Shown here piece after piece: positions 28,488-43,400 of a stretch of 64,000 nt of DNA (its first letter is position 1; every line of letters begins with the position of its first letter). Below the pieces are notes generated by a model that saw only the letters and a program-made list of their open reading frames with translations, had not been told where the DNA came from and ran no database searches. Source of the stretch: Haliclystus octoradiatus (lineage: Eukaryota; Cnidaria; Staurozoa; Stauromedusae; Haliclystidae); assembly GCA_916610825.1 (NCBI GenBank), contig OU744449.1, positions 28,465,728 through 28,529,727 on the forward strand. Direction: 5' to 3'. The position numbers and the translations under genes were made by a program.

Positions 28488-31141
28488 TCAGGCATGCTGC
28501 ATGACTCTCTGTTCCAAGCTAGATAAAGAGTAGACCTTTGGCATTTGACATTGGAAGGAAGAAGGGCATGGAAACTAAAACACCCCCTTCCTACATATAG
28601 ACTACTACAGATTAGACTTTCTTTATCATACCTTCGACCATTTCATTTTGGCTGCAACATCATCATTGTCTGGTTCCACATGAGTTGCAAATTTCAAATT
28701 ATTAATTGTGTATTCATGGCCGCAGTATACTTTCTGAAAAATAAAATACATTTCGTATAACTGATATTCATAGATATAAATTGTTGGATGGGGGATACTA
28801 TATTAAATGCTTACTGTATCTATGGGTAAACAACCAAGCACTTCATTTAGGGCATGGTGCATTTCAGATGGCTTTCCTTCAAAGAAACGCCCGCATCCAC
28901 CAACGAACAGGGTATCACCTATGAAGAAAAAAAGAAATCATCCGATGAATTCAATCAAATTTAAATTTGAAGGACATGGAAGATATGACAATGACGTATT
29001 ACCTGTAAAGACAACAGGAGATGATCCGTTGTTTGATTCAACATAGTAACAAATATGTCCGGATGTGTGACAAGGCGTGAACAGGCATGTGATAGATAGA
29101 TTACCAATCTACAAGTATCGTCAATGTCAGCATGTTAATTCTCTTTGTAAGGTAGCTCACATTATAAGAAAGTGATGATCTCAGCTAGTACCTTGAATTT
29201 ATCATTGTGAGACACTTTGTTTGTTAACTCATCGATTCTGTCATCTCCGCCATAAACAGTTGTGATGTTTGGGTAAGATGAACACATTTCTTTATTACCT
29301 CCGGCATGGTCCCTACACAGAAATGAATTATCCTGATCTAGTTTCAATTAATCTGATATCTGATATCTGATTCAGATCTTAACGGACCTACCAATGATGA
29401 TGCGTGGTCAAGATGGTTGTCAGATTTAGACCATCTTCTCTAGCACATTTTATGACCTAAACAATAGAATGGCAATAACAAATATTGATTCAAATTAAAA
29501 CAGTTAGCATACTGTGTTGAAATGGTTCTGCTATGCAATAAACATACATATTTAGAACAGTTAATTTTATTGTCTCAAGCTCTATACTTAGCCAATTAAT
29601 ACTCGGACATAATTCATGAGCTTCAAAAATACTGAATGGTCCTATTGAATTTTACAGATAATGCAACAAATTCAGTGTCTCTAACTTGAATTCTTGCTCG
29701 CGTGCTGCTGCCTTCTTCATCAGGAAAATTGTCATAACTTATCACTGCTTCGATTACGACTTCTGTTTCTAAAACTTATGTACATACACAACAAATAGTA
29801 TTCCCGGCTAGTTTCAAATTTTTATTTACACATCTATTTTAAAATCAGCACAACTGATATGTTTATTATAAATTTAATGCGTTCATGTTCATAGTTCAAA
29901 ATTTGTTGAGTTCATGAATTGTTCATCAACTACTTCATGAACTGTTTATGAACATTAATGTGCACATGACACCAAAAAATGTTTTTCCAGAATCGAGTAG
30001 CCCATGCAAAATAAATAGGAATGGCGACTATAACTTTTAGATTTGGACTCTTATATAAGTCGAGTTATTTAATGTTGAAAGTACCATATTTCAGAAATAG
30101 TGCTCCTTCGAAAGTCGGAACTCATGTTGAAATGACAAGAGAGCCCACCATGGAAACATAACAAAGTCTAGATTCGCGAAAAAGACATTGTCCACTTCCC
30201 AGAACAGATAAGCCCATATCTCACTCTTGCGTGTGTACTCTCAAAGTGAGTAAAGTTGCGTAAAAATCACACAAAAATTGCGTAAAAAAGATTGCGTAAA
30301 AACCGTGTACAAAGCACCGAATTTACGCGGTTTTCATCGAGTAGAAATCACGTAAAAATTGGGTAATACGTGGATGTATTTCGTGTAAAATTCAGGTAGA
30401 AAACGAACATCAATGATAATCGCGTAAATATCATATTAAAATTGGGTGTTAATGAGTTGGGAATCGTGTAAAATGTAGTTCTAATCTAAATAGAGTATCC
30501 TCCAATTATTTGTCCCCTCTCAATCTTGCTTGTTCAAATAAAGATTGAAATTTACAAGAAGAAAGAATGAAAGAAGAAATAAATAACGAAGACTTTAATC
30601 TATGAAACAAGTTCTGGCATTCAAGGATGTAACGTACAATACATTATGTATACAGTTACTATCATTTAGTTTACATATGATAGATTACCGATAGATACAA
30701 TTACAATTTAATTATTTTTGGGGAACTTTGTTGTCCATATATGACTGAAATTGGACGGGAATTGTAGAGTTTAGAAAGGTTTTATTAGACTTCGATGTAA
30801 TTTTTCTGTCAAAAGCGTGTTGAAACACTAGATCAACCCATGTCATCAAACAGAGGAAAACCAAAAAATCATTATTTTGTAACAGGTATCATCATAACAA
30901 CACTGATTGAAGCAAACACAATGCCCAAGCTGTCATCGCATTGTGATAAATCATGCCTAGCCTAATCTGCAGCAAAATGGTATTTTGATATTCCCCTCCT
31001 ATGGACAGTAGCTAATTTCATCTATCATAATTCTACCTTTTCAGGCTCAACCGGATCTACAATGGCGGCCATATTTGTCTTCTCATCCACAAGAAGGTAC
31101 ATGTAGTTATCATCAAGCGCTGGGAGCAGTTTCACTTTCAT
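28488..31141 (-). CDS. HAGH: Glyoxalase II / hydroxyacylglutathione hydrolase
   Basis: Seven exons (31141-31037, 29456-29392, 29312-29192, 29108-29003, 28918-28815, 28733-28632, 28574-28488) give 229 residues from [17 protein letters not shown]. The metallo-beta-lactamase motif THHHWDHAGG crosses exons 2/3, then [36 protein letters not shown] and [15 protein letters not shown] follow. It hydrolyses S-D-lactoylglutathione to D-lactate and glutathione. The first exon is open upstream of this ATG to its acceptor at 31177 (encoding about 11 more residues, [10 protein letters not shown]), so a longer isoform with an upstream exon, as in mammals where it is mitochondrial, is likely; that exon was not found. 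The C-terminus stops at VMQHA, about 20 residues earlier than human, and the last exon is poorly conserved. Confidence 0.92.
30245..30480. repeat. Degenerate gcgtaaaaat motif cluster
   Basis: Loose repeats of gcgtaaaaat/cgtgtaaaat in both orientations occur over about 235 bp within HAGH intron 1. No unit length could be fixed. Confidence 0.4.
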
Positions 31142-31176
31142 GTTAAGAGCCGGGATTGAATGATGAACACTGCGAG

Positions 31177-34017
<2,841 letters not shown>

Positions 34018-35472
34018 AAAGAGATGTAAATATATGTAAAAAAAAATGGAGAATTGGAATGTTTTTCCGTTGTAGCTTTATGGTCATATTATTAAAATCA
34101 GAAGCACAACTGCGACGGAGCAACTACCTTTCCCGATATTTAAAAAAAAACATAAATTTCATATTGGACTGATGGTTATTCCACGGCAATTTTGTGAGGT
34201 TCTGTTGACGAATTTTCACGTGCGCTGACTATCTATTGGCCTGCAACATAATCGAAGGTGTGTGGATAAATATTGCTATTTTGGCAACTGCAATTAAATG
34301 GTATGTTCACTTTTGTCTGTTGGAGTGTTCGTCGTATTCTGTTGGATGGAAACTATACGATATACATTTCCCTGCATTGATTATGATGCTAATTGCTGAA
34401 CATTTCTGAATGATCAAGATGACATTTCTACGATGGTTGATATCTACAAATCATACTGCTTAGAGTTAAAATATAAGTTTAGGACACAATTATATCGATT
34501 TTAATAACATTATGGATGCAAACTACTGCTTAAAATGAGGCAATATGATCGATGGTAATACTTTGTAAATAATAAATAAATAAAAATTATACTAATTAGT
34601 TTCCATTAGAACTTTTCTTACATTGATTACTAAATGACCATTTGTCACTACTATCTGCAGTGCTATTATTTCTACATTCATTTTCTTTATATCAACCAAA
34701 CCCTATTTGTTGTTCTGGTATGATTGTATTGTTCTACTCTACAAAATGCATTGCAAACTGCATGAAGGGATATGGGATCAAAGTCCGATGCTAATTGCTG
34801 CTATCTGCTACGGTTGCGTGGAGGCATGGTGGAGGCAATGACAGCAGTGCTGCTAGCTGATTGAGAAACCAGAAATTAACCTTTGATACGATACATACCG
34901 CTATAGAAAAACTACATATTATTATTTAGTTTGTTAACTCAAGGAGAATGTCAGAGATTAAATAATCGCAATTTTTAAAAACAAGGCTTTTCAAAATGAT
35001 GTGTGAACTCATCAAGATAATATGGCGTTAACTAATTACAAATGATTTTACAAATATTACTTTCTTTCTTTACATAACTTGTGTGCATACAAGTGTCTCA
35101 CTGAGTATTCGATATCAACATTATACTTCATCTTCCGTAGTGAGGTATCGGAAACAACGTGAGATGTAAAACGCATCCACGTTTTCAAGCGTAATAACAA
35201 ATTTCTTTCTCTTGTAGAATGCGACTACTTTTATCGACATTTCGTTCAGCTTTGATGTCACGTTGATAGTTTTCACAGTTGACCTGCTCTTTTTTGATAG
35301 AAAATGTTTTAATGAAGTTAAATTAATAAATTTCCACCATAAAGCACGACCGTAGGTTTTTCGTATCTAAAAATGGAAGACATCGATTAACCCATACGTC
35401 ACACGACTACGCAAAGTATTAGTTTGTTGCTGTGTCATTGCGCATATATAGCCCATAAGCATATAGCATATA
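34018..35472. other. UBALD 3' region, no further gene seen
   Basis: This AT-rich stretch probably holds a long UBALD 3' UTR, with aataaa signals near 34570. No supported exon, RNA gene or element boundary was found. Confidence 0.5.
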
Positions 35473-35842
35473 AGGGAGGATTAGCTCAGATGGCAGAGCA
35501 ACCGAACTTCAGATCGGATCATATCTGATCGACTATGGTTCAAATCCCCCGAAGGTCAACTCAGCCTTGACTTTATCTGAAACATCAAATGAGTACCATC
35601 TAAGGATGGCGGATGGAATGGTCCAGAGGGAATTGCATTGTGAGTAGCTGCGGCGCATCGTAGCACATTGACAATCGAGACCTATCTACCATGAAATCTG
35701 TTGAAATTGATCTGCAGTGCCGCGGCTGAGATCAGTAAAGAGCTTTTAAAATCATTGCTCTCAGCGAAAAAAGCCACTTATCTAGAAATAGAGTGGTACG
35801 GGTGCCTTCGGTACTGCGACACTGTCTAGATTACTTACTTTT
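35473..35842 (+). mobile_element. tRNA-derived SINE, full-length copy
   Basis: A box TTAGCTCAGATGG and the tRNA-like head are followed by the shared body and the tail cgacactgtctagattactt. It has slightly more substitutions than the 7698 and 10543 copies. It is intergenic, between UBALD and the Ig-Frizzled gene. Confidence 0.9.
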
Positions 35843-36116
35843 ATGTATAGCCCCCTTGTTTGGTCATGTCTCCAACACGAATTATGCTAATAGCAATATT
35901 CATATTGCAATAGTTGTATCTGATTCGAACAGCGGAGCATACGGGATACTTATCAGTTGTTACTGATCGTTATTCAGATGAGGTGGGCGGACGAGTATTA
36001 AATCAAATTCTAGGAAAGGGGACATTTTTGGAACTTAGATTTGGTCAATAGTTTGCTTGGAAGTGCATTCAGTAAATTCTGGTCAACATAGAAATCATTT
36101 ATTGAAGTCGATTTAA

Positions 36117-39100
36117 TTAAGGGTTGTATTTTATAAAGGCTGGTGCAATTTCACTCTTTTGGGGAACAAATTTGAGGCAAAAAGTAGGAAAGATCAATAC
36201 CGAAGAAGAGACGTTTCCATCTGGGAATAACCGATAGCGGATTCGCATTTGGCCCCAGGCTTCTAATTGACTAACCTCTTCGTGTGTTTCATTCAATTGA
36301 AAACGAGGCGTTATAAATTCCAACTCAAGAGACGCGTAATCTTCCGTTTGTGTTAACTTTGTCTCAACATTTGCATTCGCACCAACAAACGCATTAGAAA
36401 GGGAACACATGAGACTTGACACATTGCTGCTAGATCTGCCATTGCTACATGGGTCGAATGTAGAACTAGATAAACTCAGTTGCAGGATGCTTCGTGATTG
36501 GCTAACTTGTTCAGTTGTACCCATTCCGTTAATATGAGAATATGACATCACTACCTGGACAAAACAACAACAAATCAAATTACTTCACAGAATCAGTCAC
36601 ATCGAAGCTCGAGGAGAAAGATAGGACCAGACAAATTCTTTTATTTTAAATTGTTCCTAAATGGAGGTTCCTCCGTGTCAATCGAATTGAGATTGGAGTT
36701 GATTCACTAATCTCACAATAACACACAATTATAATGTGCAGTGTGAAATACCTCGTCAAAGGAAGCAGCGTTGAGAACATCATTATGCATCAACATCGGG
36801 TTGTTGATGTTATTGAAAATAGTTGAGATGAATCCAAAAACTTTTCTTTCTCCTTTTAACTGAACGGACATCCAGTAGCGACCCTCTTTACCAATTTGAA
36901 ATGAAAAGGCGGCTGGAGCGAGATCTTTGTGTAATGAATCGGTGTGAAAATTGAGCAATTGAATGACGTTATTCCTAGCAACAGCATGTAGTTTCGGTCT
37001 GGTCAGTTTTATCCGTTTCAAGTTGTCTGATGTTGCAATTAGAATGTCATGTTTATGGCGTTGTGGCGAATCAAGATCGAACACGGTGAAGAGTGATGCC
37101 AGATTTAAAGTAGAAGGGGATTCCCCAGAGATAAACACGTCCCCATTAGGATCACTCTGAAGCTCAACATTAAACACACAGCCACATAGGTCGAACTGGC
37201 CTGCAGCAATAATCATTGATTCTTGTTTGTCAAGTTTAAGATGGAACGTAACGTTTTTAACCAGAAGTCTTTCACCAATCCATAAACGACGCAAAGAGCC
37301 TATGTAAAGATACACTACATCAGCAGGGTCAACGGAGAAGACAGAAGGAGCATTCGCAAACAAAACAGTCGGTAGATTTACGCCAGGGAATATATACTCG
37401 TCTGGATTGTTTGGTAAAATCCCCAGGAGAGGGACAGGAACAGAGAAACACTTGGTACCATCCAACAGTAGCGCTGTTTGAGAGGTAACGGATGACAAAC
37501 TACGTAAATCTAACTCCAAATTAAGTCTCGAAATGAACATAGTCTCGGTTTGAGATACTGCCTCCCATTGAGTTTTGTTTTGACTGTGGCATCGATCAGA
37601 GTGAATATCACGTGATATATCAGTTGACGAATCATGATTACCTACGACAAAAAAAAACAATTAATTTTTGTGTCCAAATTTTAACCGAGGCATATCTTAA
37701 TCTTAATCTATATGGCACATACTTACTGTAACTGAAGTATTGCATCAGACAAGCATCATTTTGACTTTTATCCCGTCCTGTTATAGAATAAGAAGATACT
37801 TCGGTTAGCGGGGCGCTGATCACAAAGAGGGCGGTTTGTATGTCTGATGAAAGCAGAGTCTCACCCGGAATGTATAGTCTTGCGCATCGCCGATTATAAG
37901 GGTCATCAATCGTTGACATCGTAGAACATTCTAGATCCTCCATTTTCATAACACCATATCGTCGCAATGAGACGATTGAGTTGTAGCATATACTCGTTTT
38001 TATTTTTTCGCAATGTTCACGGCATAAACGTAAAGCAGAGAACCGAGATTGTAGCGGGGGAAACGCTTGCAGACAAATCAATCGCTGGATGACAGAACGA
38101 CATTCACGTAGCACCAATCTATCCACCACATCGAAATGAGACTTAACTACAGCCTCCATCTCACTCTGGTTCTTCCCAATCCGACGATAGATACTGAGTG
38201 CGTTGTTCATGTTATCTTGACAGATTTGGCCAGTGTAGATTTCTTTCCTGAAAACTATCGAATTCATGGATTGACTGCGACGGAAGTTGCCAGCTGAATC
38301 GTAAAAAAGATGAAACGATAAGTAATATTTTATAGGATAGGAGGATAAGTTCAAACATTGTTCTATGCTCTGTCTTCTACGCTGTCTGTAAATATATTAT
38401 GTGACGGTGTGTGTGTATGAAGAAGGCTGAAACGTGAACAATCACTACAATCCAGTCTGTCTCTAGACTCTATTGTATCCGCTATCCCCGTTACCCCCTC
38501 GTCATCGACAAACCCAAAAACATTAATGATGATATATTACGCGGTGGGGCGCATGTCATGTCCCCCACAGAGACACAATCACGTGTTGCAGAGACCCAGT
38601 GGATCACGCCACACACATTGATAGATTCACTACATTAATTAGTAATGGGTATTAAATAACCAAAGCTTACCTTTGATTTTCAATTCCACAAATGACGATC
38701 GATACGAAACACCGCGCGTAGTTGCAACGCATGCGTACATCCCTTCATCATTGCGTTGGACAGATTTAATGATAAGGCGTTGTGAATAATTACGTCGTTT
38801 GACCAGTAGATGACTATTTCGTAAAAATTGATTACTCTTCAGCCATACAAACGTAATATTTTGGTTGTCATCTTCTCTTGTACGGAAGCGACACCTCACG
38901 ACGAGTCTCTCTCCCGTGGTTACGTAGTCATCGTTAGGAGTGATATGGATGGAAACGAGACCTACATAGACAAGCAGAACACAAATAATAAATGTAAATC
39001 ACGTGGTCTTCAAAAGGAGCATTTAATCACAGGTAGGAAGCGAAACAACATTCGATATGCTCTCAATTATTTTCTTTATATATAGTTCAAAACGCATTGT

Positions 39101-39634
39101 TTAAATCAAATTCACAGCTTTGCTCAAGGTGGCTGCCTCTCCTTTCTACATCAATGAGAGTCAAGTTCAGTCAAAAAGATAAAAAACCTTCTCTTGACAA
39201 CTATCAAAACAATCTCAAAACCAATATGTTCTTCCTTTCTTTTACCTTATTGGATTGATAGAAAACGAGGAACTCTCTCGCGCAAATTGCTAAGGAGTGA
39301 TGTCATTAAATGCACGTGAATATTCTAATGTGCTGCTAAAGATGAACACCCATAAAAGGTACGCTGCATATTATATGAGAAAATAATAACTACAGAAACG
39401 GTGCAAATGATGAGATCGTTGGTTAATAACTTCAGATTGACTCACCATGTTGATTGGAGTGACCATTAGATGAAGATACAAGACACAAGATGACCTAAAA
39501 TACAGAAAGTGACAAAGAATTTATTAAATTTGAGAAGTACTACCATAACTGCAGTTTGATAAATGCACCTTACATACCAATGCTAAAACTGCTGCCAGGT
39601 TACATTTCATGGTACCGGCACGTAGATCAGGCAT
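36117..39634 (-). CDS. Secreted Ig and Frizzled-CRD domain protein, novel architecture
   Basis: Six phase-consistent exons (39634-39578, 39494-39446, 38961-38671, 38293-37727, 37641-36752, 36554-36117) give 763 residues. A signal peptide (AAVLALVILCLVSSSNG) leads to an Ig domain at about residues 38-130, with RCRF, FVWLKS and DEGMYACVA. A Frizzled-type cysteine-rich domain follows at about residues 145-290: QICQDNM, LRECRSVIQRLICLQAFPP, LRLCREHCEKI, DLEC and RRCARLYIPGE. Ig followed by this CRD, including the RL.IP end, resembles ROR/MuSK receptors. The kringle, transmembrane helix and kinase expected next are absent. Instead about 450 residues follow with several N-glycosylation sites (NVTF, NETH, NVSS) and no recognised domain or hydrophobic helix. 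Wnt binding is an inference from the CRD only. The C-terminal domain is unassigned. Confidence 0.85.
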
Positions 39635-40411
39635 CACCGTGAACTCCTCTTCAAATAGGCAGTTTTATGGATGTATAAATGTGTTATAAATTCGATGGCT
39701 TTGAAATCCACTTGAGAACGACGCCGTGAAACACAACCCGTTAACTTTTAGACTGTCTCTTACGACCACCAATATAATCAGCACCGAAAGGGTAGGTTTA
39801 AACCAGCAAACACTTCACATCAACAACAAGTAACATTACGATACATACAAGCCACATGGTTTCATCACATAACAGCTATGATGAGCATGCGCGTATATTA
39901 GAGGCGGATCTAGATAGATACATCGACCACCCAGACGAGATAAGTTGGCAATCGTTAAAGGGACGGTTTTATGATAAACATTACGGTCTTATTGACAGCT
40001 GTCCCGCCCCAAACACACGAACAATCGTTTTTACATATGCAAGTAGCTACTATCTATCTATAAGGTTAAACAAACCATTATAACAGGCGTAGATTGCTCA
40101 AGTAAACACGTTGGTTATAATATACAATAAATGTAGTCATTAATGGGCGATCACTTGTTCTCTGAAAGAGCCACGTGGTTATCACATCTTAGTACCTTCC
40201 ATTCAACACCAACGTATGCGGTTACAGCCTCACCACACATCTAACAATGTTACATTCACTTATCGTGATCTGGCGGTCCATTCGTTACAATCACTTGTTA
40301 TCAACACATGCCAATCACAGGAACCGTTCTTAATTCATGACGTCATCTTATATATCATCCATCGAATTCTAGTCATGCAGCATGATATTCAAATACAGTA
40401 GCCAATCTCCA
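39635..40411. other. Intergenic stretch between TSEN54 and the Ig-Frizzled gene
   Basis: Both neighbours are on the minus strand; this is TSEN54 3' flank and Ig-Frizzled promoter. A 75-codon plus-strand frame at 39856-40083 shows no homology or splice support. Confidence 0.5.
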
Positions 40412-43400
40412 TTACGCCATGATATCTAGGTCAGACAGTCGAGGATCCAATACGCTGAGGACGGTAATGGCATCGAGACCAACAACGGCATATTTCAAAG
40501 GGGTATTCTCGCATCTGCGCAACAATTGGAACATCACATTGTCAGAAGGAGGTTCGTCATTATACCTACACGATCACACAAGGAATGATATCAACCAATA
40601 AAGAAACGGTTATCACTGTTACGAGGACAGATTCAACGGCACTATTACTGTTTACCTGTAAACCAGAGTAGCGAATAGAGGTTGGCCAGGCGAGGTTTTT
40701 TTGAATGATTTACTGTTTGCGTTGTAAACATTAAAATGAGGATAGAGAGCGTTTTTGTTTTGATCTTCTATTGTTGACTTTTGAATGATTTGTAGCTTTG
40801 GCATGAGGTCAGCTGTCAATGTAAATCATTCCATTTTACTAGTAACCAATCGCAACAGTAACTTAACAAATTCCAAAAAAAAACATAAGAGGCTGCAAGC
40901 GAATGAATTACCTTGACTAGTTGCATCTTCAGGGTGGACAAGAGGCTGATGAGAACCCCATAATACTGCACCGGCACCAGTGCTTTGATAGTGAGGTTGT
41001 TCGTGAGGTACAATTCGGATTTGGTCACGGGATTGTTTCTCATCCGTTTCTATGGTAACGGATCTGATGGGAATAAGAGATCATTACGTCAACAACGGAT
41101 AAGTTACTCCTTTCCTCATTTTCTTTACCCTTTGCTGGTCATTACCTAGCTGATGTTGGCTTCCAACGTTGCACTCTGTAACCAGCACGGTTGAGATAAG
41201 CAAAGACCTAAAACAACATCCAGTACAAATGATCGTTAGCATGATTGCCATAGAGACACCACAGCGAGGTTATACTATTGTCAGCCTCTAATGGAAGAGG
41301 CAATTTTTCTAAGTTTACTTTTATGAGTCAGTTGTTTCATGAGAGAGAAGGGTATAATTGAACCATTGTTGATATGTTGGTTGAATGTGCAAGAATAAAA
41401 CTCAAAACAAATTTCTAAATAAACTTCTTAAAGCTAGGAGTAACAAATTGTAATAATGTAGCCTACACACTAAAGTATTTCTACTGCTGTACCAAGTCTA
41501 CATTCTGACAATGAGTCTGCGAGCAGGCTGTTTATTGAACAGTAACATGTTTGATAAATCTGATTATATTGTAGAAAATATCTGCCCAGTCGTTGTTATG
41601 ATAGTTTAGTAATAAAAAATAGTTTCTTAATAAAAAATAAAAAAAGGTTCTTAATAATAATAATAACATTTAGGCTAACATCCTAGCAACGTGCGAACAA
41701 AACCATTTTCTGGTATTGTCATTTGAATTTTCTATTGTGAACATTTATTGGCATATATTATTGTAATGCATAACCATAGATAAGTACCATAGATTAATAA
41801 ACTAACATTATTAAATTAACATTGCAACCTTTTTTATTTACATTACATAAATGAAGATCTAATCATTTGTAAAACGTTGCCCTTACTGATTGATTATAGG
41901 GCTCAATGCAAAATATAGCAAAGCTTTACATAATAAATTTGAATAGATTGCCTGATGATCGCCTCGGCGTGAAACTTCAAGTAGCAAACATTACTGTCTA
42001 ATTCTCTGGAGATGTAATTAAGTATTAAGATATTTCCAACTATATTTTACATAGTCGAACAAAATTGCTTTGAGGGACAAAATAATATTTTTGTAGTTTA
42101 ATTAACTACTGTACTCCAAGTGCTGCTACGAAAGAAGGCCACTGAATCCGCCATACTGTATATCTAATATTCACATAATGCGATATCCGCTATTACGCAT
42201 TTTATTTACATTCTAGTGACACCAAACATGGATTAAAGATACTCGCAGCAACAATAACAAAGCTCACACAAAGGTCCTTAAAGAACAAGGCCTTAAAGAA
42301 CAGGGCCCTAAAGAACAACGTCTTTAAGAATAGGGCCTTGAAGATTAGAGCCTTAAGTAACAGGGCATTTAAGAACAGGGCCTTTTAGATCTTCATTATT
42401 TTCACAGTCCAATCCTCAAATTTTTTGTGTGGTCTCTCTCTGATATCTTCAAGATTATAGTGAACATAAACAGATCATATTGAGATTAAGATTGAGATTA
42501 AGATTGAGATTAAGATTAAGATTGAGATTAAGATTGAGATTAAGATTGAGATTAAGAATGCCAGATTCTCATTTATGTTTCTCAAGAGGTGCACCGTGAT
42601 GAGATGATTGTTTAAATTATTGTTTTCGCTGATTGTCGTTTGAGAGGAGCAAGATTGTGTCAACATATCGGATTGGGTGAAATTGCTCTGCGCCATTTTA
42701 CTTCTAGACATGAAAATCTCTGAGTTAAAAAGATGAGCAGAGATAGTACATAGAGAACTTATAAATTATTTATAAAGCAGGGTCCAACAAAAGTAGGAAT
42801 CCTGGAATCCTAAATTCAAACTGTAGGAAAGCTGTACACGCAGTGCGTAACTTTAAACCGTTACCTTGGTTTTACTCAACATTGGGTTCACCCAGATAAT
42901 AATTGATAGCTAACTAATTCTCAAGTATTACGATAATTTTTATGTTTGTTATGGTCAAATATAAACTTGAAAAAAACTGGAGTCACGATTGGTGGATTTG
43001 TACCACGTGCTTAGCAGTTATGTCAAGACAACCCACGAGATTCCATGGCAACCACTAAAAGCGTGCGGGTATAGATCTATACCTGCGCGGTTTTAACCAA
43101 AAAGCTAAAACATGTGCTTTGAAAATGGTGACGAGCTACGACAGATTGAATATATTTCATAAAGTCAAATTAAATTTATACTCTGTAATTGAAAATTCAA
43201 CACTAACAACATCTTGCCTCGTTTACCTAAGAGCAGGTATGATCACTAAAATAACCAAACTTAATCTAGAAACACAGGCCCATTAGAAACACAAATGATA
43301 GACATTTAAGACAACCATTTGGGTAGGCATGCTTACAAACAAATGCCTTACCTTGTAATATTCAAGTGAAGGTAAGCATGGCAGCAGAAGTGAAAATGCC

